DNA from: Paraflavitalea devenefica
GTDB taxonomy: Bacteria; Bacteroidota; Bacteroidia; Chitinophagales; Chitinophagaceae
Length of the DNA stretch: 64,000 nt
Direction: 5' to 3'
NCBI RefSeq assembly: GCF_011759375.1
Contig: NZ_JAARML010000001.1
Coordinates: 1,736,001 to 1,800,000 of the forward strand
Shown: piece after piece, positions 54,681 to 63,264 of the stretch
How the letters are laid out: every line of letters starts with the position of its first letter
Position numbering within the stretch: position 1 is the first letter of the stretch
Translations under genes and position numbers: made by a program
Notes under the pieces: generated by a model
What the model saw: the letters and a program-made list of their open reading frames with translations, nothing else
Database searches by the model: none
What the model was told of the DNA's origin: nothing

Positions 54681-56096
54681 TTAGTTCTTTTTCTGTGGCG
54701 GGTTGGGTGGACGGCGATCGTCTTTTTTAGGAGGTTGCTGCCGTTGGTCCCTTCGTTGCTGGTGGTGTTGCTTGTTGTGCTGTCCACCGCCACCTTGCTG
54801 TTGTCCACCCTGCTGCGGCTTTTGTTGTTGACCGCCCTGCTGCTGAGTACCCTGTTGTGGTTTCTGCTGCTGGCTGCCGCCCTGTTGTTGTCCGCCGCCT
54901 TGTTGTTTGCCCTGCTGTTGATTTCCCTGTTGCTGGGGACGTTGTTGTTGACGTGGTTGTTGCTGCTGGCGGTTGTCCTTATGCTGGTGCTTCTTTTTCT
55001 TCTCTGCTCTTTCCAGGCTGCGCAGGCTGATCTGGCCTACCACGTCTACAAATTCGGGTTCTACTTCCCTTGGCTTGCTGCTGGTAACTTCTACCGCCTC
55101 TAATTGATCGGGAATGACGCCCTGTGCATTGAGCTGTTTTATTTTGCGTACCCTTTCAATGGTTACCGGGTATTGTTTGTTGCTATCCGGCAATACATAC
55201 CACATCAGGTTCTTGAAGATGTCTTTTTTGATCAGCGTAGCGTTGCCCTTGCCCACCTGTATCATATCCGCATTGTCGGGAAAATGCTGGAGGGCATCGA
55301 GGTAAGTATCGAGCTCATAGTTGAGGCAGCATTTTAACCTGCCACACTGGCCGCTGAGCTTACTTTGGTTGATAGAGAGGTTCTGGTACCGGGCGGCCGT
55401 GGTATTGACCGATTTAAAATCGGTGAGCCAGGTGGCGCAGCACAGTTCACGGCCACAACTGCCGATACCGCCCACTTTGGCGGCTTCCTGGCGGGCGCCT
55501 ATCTGGCGCATTTCCACTTTTACTTTGAATTCCCGGGCAAGGATCTTGATGAGCTCCCGGAAGTCTACCCGGTCATCGGCAATGTAGAAGAAGGTGGCTT
55601 TACGGCCATCGGCCTGTATTTCCACTTCACTCATTTTCATCTCCAGGTTGAGCTGTTTGGTAATTGCCCGGCTTTGTATGAGGGCATCTTTTTCGCGGGC
55701 CTTGTTCTGGCGCCAGATCTCTATGTCTTTATCGGAGGCGCGGCGGAGTACTTTTTTGAGGTCGGAGTCGTATTCGCTAATGCCCCGTTTTTTCATCTGC
55801 ACGCGCACCACTTCGCCGGTGAGGGAGATTTCTCCTATATCAAAACCGCTGATGCCTTCTACCGCAATGAGGTCGCCTTTTTCGAAGTTCTGGATGGTAG
55901 CGTTCCGGAAGAAGTCTTTGCGACTGCCCTGGTTAAAACTCACTTCCACTACTTTGCATGTTGAATCCTGATCGCTCACGGGCAGATTCATGAGCCAATC
56001 GAAGGCATTCATCCTGTTGCAACTTCCCGTACTGCAACCGCCATTGCTTTTACAGCCAGCCACTTTTCCTGTGGTTCCACATGAACTACATCCCAT
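54681..56096 (-). CDS. ricT: PSP1-domain protein, RicT/YaaT-like, with Gln-rich tail
   Basis: This is a 471-residue cytoplasmic protein. The N terminus is unusually Cys-rich (C3, C6, C15, C21, C26). A PSP1 core (about 50-320) contains the signature I-G-S-C-G-R-E-L-C-C-A-T-W-L and S-G-Q-C-G-R-L-K-C-C-L-N-Y-E, cysteines used for an iron-sulfur cluster in B. subtilis RicT. The C-terminal 85 residues are a Q/G/K/H low-complexity tail. RicT homologues act in RNA maturation or degradation complexes. Encoded downstream of holB in the same direction, as in many bacteria. Confidence 0.92.
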   Translation of the reverse strand: MGCSSCGTTGKVAGCKSNGGCSTGSCNRMNAFDWLMNLPVSDQDSTCKVVEVSFNQGSRKDFFRNATIQNFEKGDLIAVEGISGFDIGEISLTGEVVRVQMKKRGISEYDSDLKKVLRRASDKDIEIWRQNKAREKDALIQSRAITKQLNLEMKMSEVEIQADGRKATFFYIADDRVDFRELIKILAREFKVKVEMRQIGARQEAAKVGGIGSCGRELCCATWLTDFKSVNTTAARYQNLSINQSKLSGQCGRLKCCLNYELDTYLDALQHFPDNADMIQVGKGNATLIKKDIFKNLMWYVLPDSNKQYPVTIERVRKIKQLNAQGVIPDQLEAVEVTSSKPREVEPEFVDVVGQISLRSLERAEKKKKHQHKDNRQQQQPRQQQRPQQQGNQQQGKQQGGGQQQGGSQQQKPQQGTQQQGGQQQKPQQGGQQQGGGGQHNKQHHQQRRDQRQQPPKKDDRRPPNPPQKKN

Positions 56097-56418
56097 TTTA
56101 TGAAGTAATTGACAATGAAAAAAATTGTTGACGGCTACTGACAGTCACCGGAGGGAGGTATTTTGGTTGCAGGTGCTTATAAAGAAGCCTATACTGTCTG
56201 ACGCAAAACAGTATGTAAATATTAAGTCTCCTGCTTTATACAGGTAATTAATACCCAGCAGGTAAGAAGCAGTTAAGCAAATGCAACACAAAAAATATAG
56301 CGAAGTAAGATAACCCTGTAAAACGCTCCTGTTACACAAATCCACCCGCTACAGCCACTCCCTTCAAAACCTTACTACTCAGGCCGATTTACAAATATAG
56401 GTTATTAAGTGTAAAACA
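56097..56418. other. intergenic region between ricT and holB genes
   Basis: This is 322 bp of AT-rich sequence. On the minus strand a TATATTTG element (56399-56392) could be the -7 box of a promoter for the RicT-like gene, leaving a leader of about 290 nt. No TTG was found at the right spacing. The 66-codon ORF at 56145-56345 has no coding character. Confidence 0.35.
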
Positions 56419-57630
56419 TTACATGAGCCGTGCTACCTGCTTGTGGGCAATGATGTGGTAGAGTTTGATGGTGAGCGCATGGAAGAGCATTTTAGCATTG
56501 GCATTGCGCTCAATGTAGTAAGCTGCCCGGTCCAGTTCTTCAATGATGGCTTCCTGCTGCTCAAAACCGGCGATCTTATTGAGCCGCAAGGCGAAATCCC
56601 GTTCATTATCAGGGAGATATACTTTATCTGTTCCCATTGCCTGTAACCGGATGGCCTGTTCCAGGAGGTGGTTAAAGTAGAGCAGGAACTGTTTTTGCTT
56701 TTCCCGGCCGAGCTTACTGATCTCATCAATCCACTTCACCTGGGCTATGGGGCCGTTTTTGAGGATGGCGTTGAGCCAGTCGCGCAGGTGAGATTGCCAG
56801 TCTTCTTCGGCATGGCGTATGAGCTGAAGGGCTTCCCGGTAGTTGCCGGCGGCGATAAAGGCTACCGGTCTTGCCTGTTCCGGGGTGCATTGGGCTTTGG
56901 TAATGAGCGCTTCGGTAATGGCTTCGGTGGTTAAAGCGGGTATTTTAACAAGCTGGGTCCTGGAGAGGATGGTAGCCAGTATCTGGGATTCATTTTCCGC
57001 CACCAGGATAAATAAGGTATCGGCAGGCGGTTCTTCAATGAGTTTCAATAGTTTATTACCCTCATTGCCCAGGTATTCGGGCATCCAGAGAATGAGTATT
57101 TTAAACCCGCTTTCAAAGCTTTTGAGGTTCAGCTTACGGATGATCTCATTGCACTCATAGGCGGTAATATTGCCCTGTTTGTTTTCGGCTCCTATGAACT
57201 GCAGCCAGTCATAAGCATTGCCGTAGGGTGTTTCGGTAATGAATTCGCGCCATTCGGTAATGTAATCCGTACTTACTGGTTTATCTCCTGCCTTACGGGG
57301 GATAACGGGATAAGAGAAATGGATATCGGGGTGAACGAGCTGTTGTGCTTTCTGGCAGGAAGCACAGATGCCGCAGGCGTCGGCGAGTGGTGGTGGTTGG
57401 TTGCTGGTTACTGGTTCTTCGCCGAAGAGAGAGGGACCGGCGGCAGCAGTCTCTTTTTTGCCATTTACTCTTTCACAAACAACGTATTGTGCGAAAGCGA
57501 TGGCCAGGGGCAGGGCGCCATTTCCCTCTTTTCCCAGGAAAAGTAAGGCATGGCTAAGGCGGTTTTGCTGTACCATTCCCGCCAGGTGTTCTTTGGCCTC
57601 CTGCTGCCCAATGATATCCTTGAAAGACAT
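56419..57630 (-). CDS. holB: DNA polymerase III subunit delta'
   Basis: This is a 403-residue clamp-loader subunit. AAA+ fold start MSFKDIIGQQEAKEHL, degenerate Walker A without Lys (LGKEGNGALPLA, as in delta'), a zinc-type Cys cluster (C-G-I-C-A-S-C) after an inserted Pro/Gly-rich segment (about 55-85), and SRTQLVKIPAL as the sensor/SRC-like region. The C-terminal helical collar domain is present. It functions in loading the sliding clamp. The intrinsic terminator at 57654-57684 faces its start, so transcripts from upstream are stopped before it. Confidence 0.92.
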   Translation of the reverse strand: MSFKDIIGQQEAKEHLAGMVQQNRLSHALLFLGKEGNGALPLAIAFAQYVVCERVNGKKETAAAGPSLFGEEPVTSNQPPPLADACGICASCQKAQQLVHPDIHFSYPVIPRKAGDKPVSTDYITEWREFITETPYGNAYDWLQFIGAENKQGNITAYECNEIIRKLNLKSFESGFKILILWMPEYLGNEGNKLLKLIEEPPADTLFILVAENESQILATILSRTQLVKIPALTTEAITEALITKAQCTPEQARPVAFIAAGNYREALQLIRHAEEDWQSHLRDWLNAILKNGPIAQVKWIDEISKLGREKQKQFLLYFNHLLEQAIRLQAMGTDKVYLPDNERDFALRLNKIAGFEQQEAIIEELDRAAYYIERNANAKMLFHALTIKLYHIIAHKQVARLM

Positions 57631-57647
57631 GCGGCGAAGATAGGCGT

Positions 57648-57684
57648 AAAAAAGAAACCGTTCGCTGGTGAGGCGAACGGTTTC
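57648..57684 (-). terminator. terminator of a minus-strand transcript upstream of holB
   Basis: gaaaccgttcgc (57654-57665) and gcgaacggtttc (57673-57684) form a perfect 12-bp stem with a 7-nt loop. On the minus strand it is followed by six T. It lies 24 bp upstream of the holB start, so it must end a transcript made from the gene-free region to its right. Confidence 0.8.
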
Positions 57685-57689
57685 AAAAT

Positions 57690-58070
57690 CTTTCCAAGTG
57701 GAAACGATTCTAACGAGGTCTTTAATACAAGGATATCCCGGACTCTTCTATTGTATCGTGTTCTTGAGCTTTCGTTTCTTTGAGGGTCTTCGCTCCAGGA
57801 TAGATTTCGTTCAATGGATATTGGGATTCAGGGGTGGTTTTCTCAGGATATTTTCTTTACTGAAAGGTCTCTTTCAATGGATGATTGGATCAGGGACTCT
57901 TCAAAGGATTTGATGGCGTGGTCTTCGCAGGAATTGGATGGTTTTCTCAGCTATCGGACCTGGTCCTTTTCGCAGGCAGTGGATTTTTGGGGTTCTTTAT
58001 AGTTATCGGACGCGTCTTTCAACAGGTATTGGATCGCTCTCAGTTCTTAAAGTTGTTAAATTATCTCTAA
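57690..58070 (-). other. non-coding region with recurrent GAARA...TCC motifs
   Basis: This is 380 bp with no long ORF. Read on the minus strand it shows recurring short words at irregular 13-30 nt spacing, such as ctgagaaaacca (two close copies), ctgcgaag/ctgcgaaaa, tccattgaa (two) and tccgata (two). The region is therefore internally repetitive and strand-asymmetric (purine-rich on the minus strand). It ends in the strong minus-strand terminator at 57648-57684. It may be an RNA gene or a decayed repeat array; no known RNA family was recognised. Confidence 0.45.
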
Positions 58071-58171
58071 AACACTAAATCTATTCGGTGACTGGATGCA
58101 TTTCTACGTTTTTTGGCCAAATAGGGCCGATTTTGTTGAGATAAGGTGGGCATTTCTTTCATTTTCAAACA

Positions 58172-58187
58172 CTTGACAATAGTCAAG
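58172..58187. promoter_or_regulatory. 6-bp inverted repeat, possible operator
   Basis: cttgac-aata-gtcaag is a perfect 6-bp inverted repeat; its TTGAC also provides the -33 element of the promoter below. MarR-type sites often look like this. Inference only. Confidence 0.35.
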
Positions 58188-58318
58188 AAAGCAGATATGT
58201 GTCAATTTAATAGCCCGTAGCTGGCAACCGGTCAGAAAGGACCCCTTCGGAGCAGTCGTCAACTAATGATGCAGGCATAAAAAGCGGGAGGCGGACACAA
58301 ATGCCCGCCTCCCGCTTT
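58174..58318 (+). ncRNA. candidate small RNA with promoter and terminator
   Basis: TTG (58174), a 19-nt spacer and TATGTGTC (58196-58203, close to TAnnTTTG) predict a start near 58210. A strong terminator hairpin ends at 58318. The 110-nt interval has no ORF but has GC-rich pairing potential (gtagctggcaaccggtcag ... agcagtcgtcaac). It was compared mentally with SRP RNA and the SAM riboswitch and fits neither. No gene follows on the + strand, so a leader function is unlikely. Confidence 0.35.
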
Positions 58319-58320
58319 AT
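58281..58320. terminator. bidirectional terminator
   Basis: A perfect 14-bp stem (58281-58294 with 58305-58318, core gcgggaggcgg/ccgcctcccgc) flanked by A and T runs. It lies 20 bp past the glutathione peroxidase stop on the minus strand and can also end the candidate + strand RNA. Confidence 0.92.
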
Positions 58321-58337
58321 TTGTAGGTGTTGTGATC

Positions 58338-58853
58338 TTAGTTCAGGTATTTGGTAATGTCCTCACTCAGCGGTTTTACCTTGCTGGGGAATACAGCTAC
58401 GAGTTTACCTTTTTCATCTACCAGGAATTTGGTAAAGTTCCATTTGATCGGATCTTCCACGCCCATCTTTTTAGCCTCTTCTGTAAGGTATTTGAAGAGG
58501 GGGTGAATGTCTTCCCCTTTCACAGATACTTTTTCTGCCATCGGGAATGTTACGCCAAAGTTCTTACGGCAAACTTCCTGGATATCGGCACTGGTGCCAG
58601 GTTCCTGACCGCCAAAGTTGTTGGCAGGGAATCCTACAATAACCAGCTTGTCCTTGTATTTGTCATATAGCTGTTGCAGTTCGGTATACTGTGGTGTGTA
58701 CCCACATTTGGAAGCGGTATTAACGATGAGTATTTTTTTGCCTTTGTATTGGGCAAAGTTGATAGCATCGCCACCTTCGAGGGCAGGTACTTTAAAGTCA
58801 TAAATAGTAGGAGCCGCAATGAGTAACAGGGAGCAAATGAGCAGGCGTATCAT
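58338..58853 (-). CDS. glutathione peroxidase family protein (thioredoxin-dependent type)
   Basis: The protein has 171 residues from the Met at 58853, which gives a short signal-peptide-like N terminus (M-I-R-L-L-I-C-S-L-L-L-I-A-A); the longer ORF starts at 58880. It has the Cys-type active site (N-T-A-S-K-C-G-Y-T-P-Q-Y), FPANNFGGQEPG with the catalytic Gln, and K-W-N-F-T-K-F-L-V with the Trp/Asn. A second Cys in E-V-C-R-K-N-F-G-V-T-F-P-M is the resolving Cys typical of thioredoxin-reduced members. Probably detoxifies peroxides in the periplasm. Confidence 0.92.
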   Translation of the reverse strand: MIRLLICSLLLIAAPTIYDFKVPALEGGDAINFAQYKGKKILIVNTASKCGYTPQYTELQQLYDKYKDKLVIVGFPANNFGGQEPGTSADIQEVCRKNFGVTFPMAEKVSVKGEDIHPLFKYLTEEAKKMGVEDPIKWNFTKFLVDEKGKLVAVFPSKVKPLSEDITKYLN

Positions 58854-59028
58854 AGATGTAAGTTTTAAATGATAATACAAAGATGGTGCTTAATTGGTTG
58901 CTGCTGCTGAAAAATTTATGGATGGCAGGGTAGATAACGACTCATTAACTAATGAGGTAACAAGGCATTGAGGCATAAAGGCAACGAGAAAAGCTTTGGA
59001 CGGGAAGGTGGAAAGGCGGTAAGGGAAA

Positions 59029-59053
59029 GCCCTTCGACAAGCTCAGGGTGACA
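59029..59053. repeat. dispersed intergenic repeat word (CCCTTCGACAAGCTCAGGG type)
   Basis: The imperfect palindrome cccttcgacaagctcaggg with tgaca following is a word I recognise as dispersed in intergenic regions of many bacterial genomes, including Bacteroidota. It lies just downstream of the beta-helix lipoprotein gene. No further copy of full length was seen in this window. Confidence 0.5.
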
Positions 59054-59070
59054 TGGCTCAGCCTAACAGA

Positions 59071-60465
59071 TTATTGTTTTTCATAACATCCGAGGTCGGG
59101 GAGGCCAACGGGACGGGGATTTCCGTCGAGGTCTATAGTGACCGATGTAGCAGTTCCTTTATTGAGAGCGGGAGATTCTTCTTTCAGCCGGAAGTTGTAG
59201 AATTTCTTTTGGGTGTCTACACTATCGAAAGCCGGTGATGTGTTGGCAATAATGTTGGCGATAGTAGCATTGGCAGGATTGTTCTTGAGCTTCCATAAAC
59301 AATTCTGAAAGTTCAGGTTGAAGGGACTGCTTCCCTGCCTGCTGCTTATGACTTCATCTTCCACGATGCTGTTATCGGCCCAGAAGATGCAATTGGTAAA
59401 GCTGGCATTCAGCGGGGCCGTTAATACAGTATTGCCTTCTTTCACAAAGTCTGTTACCTGTAATACGGGCTCTTTATGCTGTAACAATGAGTTGGAATAC
59501 GCTACTGAGGTGCAGTGATTAAAATCATAGTTGCCTCCCATCGCCAGCAGCATGTTCTTGCCGCAATTACTGATGAGGCAATTCTGCGCTTTGATATCAG
59601 CCTGCAGGGCCAGTATACCAGCATCGTAGCAGTTATCAATGATGCATTCGCTCAGGGTTATTTTTGGATTGCCATTAACGGAAGGCCCGCTTACTGCAAT
59701 ACCCTGGTAGGCATTTTTAACGATGGCATATTGCAGGTAGTTGTCTTTGCTTTCGCCCCGGAAATAGATGCCGGGCCAGGCGGCAGGATAATCACGGTAG
59801 GGATCATCGAGACGGTCGCCCCGGAAGATAACCCTTGTACTGTCGTATTTTTCACCGGTTACACGCAAGGTGCCATCTACAATGAGTGGCGCATCGGCAT
59901 GCAGGTAGATGCGGCAGCCTTGCTGAATGGTAAGGGTGGCATTGGTATCTACCTGTAGGCCGCCCAATATAACATAGGGTTTATCGTTAGTCCAGGTTTC
60001 ATTCGCCGCAATAATCCTTGAGCGCAGGAAGTGGGCATTTTGTCCCCAGGCTTCCAGTTGCACCCATTTCTCCTGGTTGTTGTATTGAATATGAATACTG
60101 TCCCGGATAACAAAGGGCAGGTCTTCGGCATTGGGATCTATTTTTACCGATACAAAGACGTACACGCTGTCATTGGCCTCTATTTCAATGTTGCTTACTG
60201 CAGGGCCGGGTGTGCCATCTACATTGATCTTGAAGAAAGAGCTTGCGCCACCACTTACAGACACGTTGCTGAGCCTTAATTTCTGGTTGTTGTCGTTAAA
60301 AATGCGGAAGTAGTGGGTAACGGAGCCAACGGTAGTAAAAACGGTATCAAAATGCAGGGTATCGGCCGAAGTACTCAGGTTGGCATTGCCGGTGATGAAA
60401 GAATCCTTTCGGCAGGCGGTAGCGGCAAAGGCGGCGATCAATATTAAAACCAGTACTTGCTTCAT
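59071..60465 (-). CDS. parallel beta-helix lipoprotein
   Basis: This is a 464-residue lipoprotein (A-A-T-A-C, Cys18). The first 120 residues form an Ig-like beta-sandwich (HYFRIFNDNNQKLRLSNVSVSGG, typical of an N-terminal immunoglobulin-like module). Then come pectin-lyase-like parallel beta-helix rungs (PYVILGGLQVDTNATLTIQQGCRIYLHADAPLIVDGTLRV, LSECIIDNCYDAGILAL). Proteins of this type are common in Bacteroidota and their ligands are mostly unknown. It follows comF on the same strand with 63 bp between. Confidence 0.85.
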   Translation of the reverse strand: MKQVLVLILIAAFAATACRKDSFITGNANLSTSADTLHFDTVFTTVGSVTHYFRIFNDNNQKLRLSNVSVSGGASSFFKINVDGTPGPAVSNIEIEANDSVYVFVSVKIDPNAEDLPFVIRDSIHIQYNNQEKWVQLEAWGQNAHFLRSRIIAANETWTNDKPYVILGGLQVDTNATLTIQQGCRIYLHADAPLIVDGTLRVTGEKYDSTRVIFRGDRLDDPYRDYPAAWPGIYFRGESKDNYLQYAIVKNAYQGIAVSGPSVNGNPKITLSECIIDNCYDAGILALQADIKAQNCLISNCGKNMLLAMGGNYDFNHCTSVAYSNSLLQHKEPVLQVTDFVKEGNTVLTAPLNASFTNCIFWADNSIVEDEVISSRQGSSPFNLNFQNCLWKLKNNPANATIANIIANTSPAFDSVDTQKKFYNFRLKEESPALNKGTATSVTIDLDGNPRPVGLPDLGCYEKQ

Positions 60466-60528
60466 GTAGAGTGCTAAAGTAATACTTCTTATGGTTTAAC
60501 GTATAACCGGATGATTAATTGTTAATGG

Positions 60529-61227
60529 TTACCTGGAAGCAAATCCCATGGTGGCGATGCTCAGTTGAACGTTGCCGGCAGACAGTAATGCCTGCCCGCA
60601 GGCTTCGAGGGTAGCGCCGGTAGTGATTACATCATCCACCAATAAGAGGTGCCTGCCCCGGATAGCGGCCGCATCCTGCAGGTGAAACCTGCCTTCCATG
60701 TTTTGCCAGCGTTGTATCCTGTTCTTATGTGTTTGTGTTGCTGTAGAGGTAGCTCGGATAACGATGTTGTTCCAAATTGGAATGCCCATGCTTTCCGCCA
60801 TGCCGGTACATAAGATATGCGCCTGGTTATAGCCTCTTTTTCTTTCCCGGGCAGCAAAGAGTGGTACAGGTATGAGCGCATCGGGCATGGTAAAGCCCGG
60901 TGATGCTGTAAGCGCCTCACCTATGCGCCTGCCGAACCAACTACCAATCTGTTGCCGGTTATTGTATTTGAACTGGTGCATGAGGTGTTGCAGCAGGGAG
61001 TCTTTGGTAAAGTAGACATAGCTGGTAGCATGGATGAGTGGCAGCCTTCCCCGGAAGATATGCTGTATGGGATTATCGGCATAGTGGTGGAAGTTGGTGA
61101 GCGGCAACCGGCCCATGCACGACAGGCACAGCAGTTGCTCATGGCTTAGTATGTCATCGCCACATCCTGCGCAGCAATGGGGAAAGAAGATGTGTACAAA
61201 TGAGCGGGCGGCTTCGATTAAGTTCAC
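60529..61227 (-). CDS. comF: ComF-family phosphoribosyltransferase-like protein
   Basis: This is a 232-residue protein with an N-terminal four-Cys zinc motif (HCCAGCGDD ... C-L-S-C) and a type I phosphoribosyltransferase domain with the PRPP loop LLLVDDVITTGATLEACGQAL and R-K-R-G-Y-N-Q-A. ComF assists DNA uptake and processing in natural transformation and may interact with PriA. The gene is encoded 42 bp downstream of radA on the same strand, so it probably shares its transcript. Confidence 0.9.
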   Translation of the reverse strand: MNLIEAARSFVHIFFPHCCAGCGDDILSHEQLLCLSCMGRLPLTNFHHYADNPIQHIFRGRLPLIHATSYVYFTKDSLLQHLMHQFKYNNRQQIGSWFGRRIGEALTASPGFTMPDALIPVPLFAARERKRGYNQAHILCTGMAESMGIPIWNNIVIRATSTATQTHKNRIQRWQNMEGRFHLQDAAAIRGRHLLLVDDVITTGATLEACGQALLSAGNVQLSIATMGFASR

Positions 61228-61269
61228 CAGGATATATACGGTATAAGCTGGTGTAAAGATTGCCCGTAT

Positions 61270-62643
61270 TTAAAACAGGTATTGATACACTTCATCCACC
61301 CTGCCCATACTTATTACTTCTATGTTGAATTTTTTGAGGTTGAGCCCTTTCTGGTTATAGCGTGATACGAGTATTTTTTCGAAGCCCAGTTTTTCTGCTT
61401 CTGCAATACGTTGTTCAATGCGGTGCACGGCCCTGATCTCTCCGCTTAGTCCTACTTCTCCGGCAAAGCAGGTAAGGTGGGGCAGGGGTACATCTTCATA
61501 AGAACTTAGGAGGGAGCATAGTACTGCGAGGTCAATGGAAGGGTCTTCTACTTTAAGGCCGCCGGCAATGTTGAGGAATACATCTTTTACGCCAAAATGA
61601 AAGCCGCCTCTTTTTTCCAGTACCGCCAATAGCAGTTGCAGGCGCCGCAGATCGAAGCCTGATACAGTACGTTGTGGCGTTCCGTATACAGATTGTGTTA
61701 CGAGTGCCTGCACTTCTATGAGTAAAGGCCGCATGCCTTCGATAGAGGCGGCAATGGCGATACCACTGAGCCGGTCTTCTTTTTGCGTGATGAGTATTTC
61801 ACTGGGATTGCTGACAGCGCGCATGCCTTCGCCCGACATTTCATAGATGCCCAGTTCGGCTGTTCCGCCAAAACGGTTTTTAATGGTACGCAGGATACGG
61901 TAAGCATAGTGGCGGTCGCCTTCAAACTGTAATACTGTATCCACCATGTGTTCCAGTATTTTGGGACCAGCAATGGCGCCATCTTTGGTAATGTGGCCAA
62001 TGAGGAATACAGGTATGTTGCTTTCTTTGGCAAACCGCTGGAACTCGGCGGCCGATTCACGGATCTGTGAGATGCTACCCGGCGATGAATCTATGTAAGG
62101 TGATTGAATGGTCTGGATGGAATCAACGATGACCAGTTGCGGTCTTAGTTTTTTTATTTCCTGGAAGATGGTTTGTGTAGAAGTTTCTGTAAGCAGGTAG
62201 AACTGATCGTTCTGTATTTTCAAACGATCTGCGCGCATTTTGATCTGCTGATCACTTTCTTCTCCGCTGATGTACAGGATGGTGATATCTTTCAACAGTA
62301 ATCCGATCTGCAGGAATAAAGTTGATTTACCAATGCCGGGTTCGCCGGCTATTAAAGTGATACTGCCGGGCACTATACCGCCGCCGAGTACCCTGTTTAG
62401 TTCTATATCCGGTGTTATGATGCGTTTCTGTTCGGGTGTTGTGACAGCATGCAGTGCTATAGTTTTAATATCTTTCCTGTCTTCATTAAAGTTTTTCCAG
62501 TTGTTCTCTTTTTGGGAAGTCTCTTTGTGTATGACTTCCTGCACAAAAGTATTCCAGGTACCACAGGAAGGACATTTACCGAGCCACTTGGCGCTTTCAT
62601 AACCACAGTTGGTACAAAAAAATGCTGTTTTCACTTTACTCAT
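61270..62643 (-). CDS. radA: DNA repair protein RadA
   Basis: This is a 457-residue protein with an N-terminal zinc finger (C-T-N-C-G ... C-P-S-C-G), a RecA-like ATPase (GEPGIGKST), the RadA-specific KNRFGG loop (T-I-K-N-R-F-G-G-T) and a C-terminal Lon-like domain (about 300-450; IEVQALVTQSVYGTPQRTVSGFD). It is a DnaB-type helicase that drives branch migration during recombination and transformation. Its tandem arrangement with comF suggests a shared role in DNA uptake. Confidence 0.96.
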   Translation of the reverse strand: MSKVKTAFFCTNCGYESAKWLGKCPSCGTWNTFVQEVIHKETSQKENNWKNFNEDRKDIKTIALHAVTTPEQKRIITPDIELNRVLGGGIVPGSITLIAGEPGIGKSTLFLQIGLLLKDITILYISGEESDQQIKMRADRLKIQNDQFYLLTETSTQTIFQEIKKLRPQLVIVDSIQTIQSPYIDSSPGSISQIRESAAEFQRFAKESNIPVFLIGHITKDGAIAGPKILEHMVDTVLQFEGDRHYAYRILRTIKNRFGGTAELGIYEMSGEGMRAVSNPSEILITQKEDRLSGIAIAASIEGMRPLLIEVQALVTQSVYGTPQRTVSGFDLRRLQLLLAVLEKRGGFHFGVKDVFLNIAGGLKVEDPSIDLAVLCSLLSSYEDVPLPHLTCFAGEVGLSGEIRAVHRIEQRIAEAEKLGFEKILVSRYNQKGLNLKKFNIEVISMGRVDEVYQYLF

Positions 62644-63264
62644 GCGATAAAGTTAGTGGTATAAGCGTATTGAAGTAAGAAGAAATGAAAGAGGAAGGCT
62701 TATAACATGCGGGATTAAAAAAATAAAGACCTGTTTTTAACAACATGACCTGATAAGGATATTTTTTGGGCCTGTTTATGTGAAAAAAGTTGCCGGAAAA
62801 GATTGTTGATGACTGATCAGCGGAGCTATAATTTTTTTGACAAAAGGAGGCTGAAAAAATGCAGCAAAAATGGTGATTAAGAACCCCTGTTTTTTTAAAA
62901 GTAAAAGGGCCAACATTGCTGTTGACCCCTTACTTACTAACCCATTAAATTCTTGCACTAAATTACAAATAAGCGCCACATAACAAAATTATTTTTTAGG
63001 GTTGTGAATAAATTTTAACCCCCTTTTCAGGTATGCGATAACGGTGCTAAAAATGCCTATAACTTATTGATAATTATATAGTTAAAAACATATTATTAAT
63101 TATGGGTAAGTCTTTGTGATAAAATGTCAGCTATTATCTTTTATCAAGTTATGCGATGACAAAACGACCCCTTTTTTTGCGCTGTACCGGACAAAAAAAC
63201 ACCCCAAAAAGGCTGGTAACTGTTTTGATGGATAAGTGTTATATAATATAAAATAACACGAAAA
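62644..63264. other. AT-rich intergenic region
   Basis: This is 621 bp between divergent radA and the zinc peptidase gene, with long A/T runs. The only structure recognised is the hairpin at 62907-62928. No ORF with coding character was seen; short ORFs at 62776-62979 and 63144-63341 look spurious. Confidence 0.45.
62887..62928 (-). terminator. hairpin with minus-strand T run
   Basis: gggccaaca (62907-62915) and tgttgaccc (62920-62928) pair with one mismatch around ttgc. The minus strand continues into a T-rich tract (ttttacttttaaaaaaac). It lies upstream of radA with no minus-strand gene before it, so either it is a chance structure or it ends an unseen RNA. Confidence 0.4.

Noticed and set aside
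56145..56345. 66-codon ORF upstream of the RicT-like gene
   Set aside because: No ribosome entry signal, odd Cys/Phe/Tyr-rich composition, and it lies in AT-rich spacer. It looks spurious.
57814..58070. Two overlapping 60-codon ORFs with repeated Trp/Ser patterns
   Set aside because: The pattern follows from the recurring DNA words in this region. No start signal or homology, and no agreement between frames.
57690..58070. CRISPR array
   Set aside because: The repeated words are short, degenerate and irregularly spaced, and there are no cas genes in the window.
58210..58280. SRP (4.5S) RNA
   Set aside because: GGTCAG and AGCAG words occur in the right order, but the conserved tetraloop helix between them is not there and the outer strands do not pair.
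58180..58280. SAM riboswitch
   Set aside because: A GGCAACC word and an AAGAAAG word are present, but the rest of the S-box core is missing and no gene follows in the right direction.
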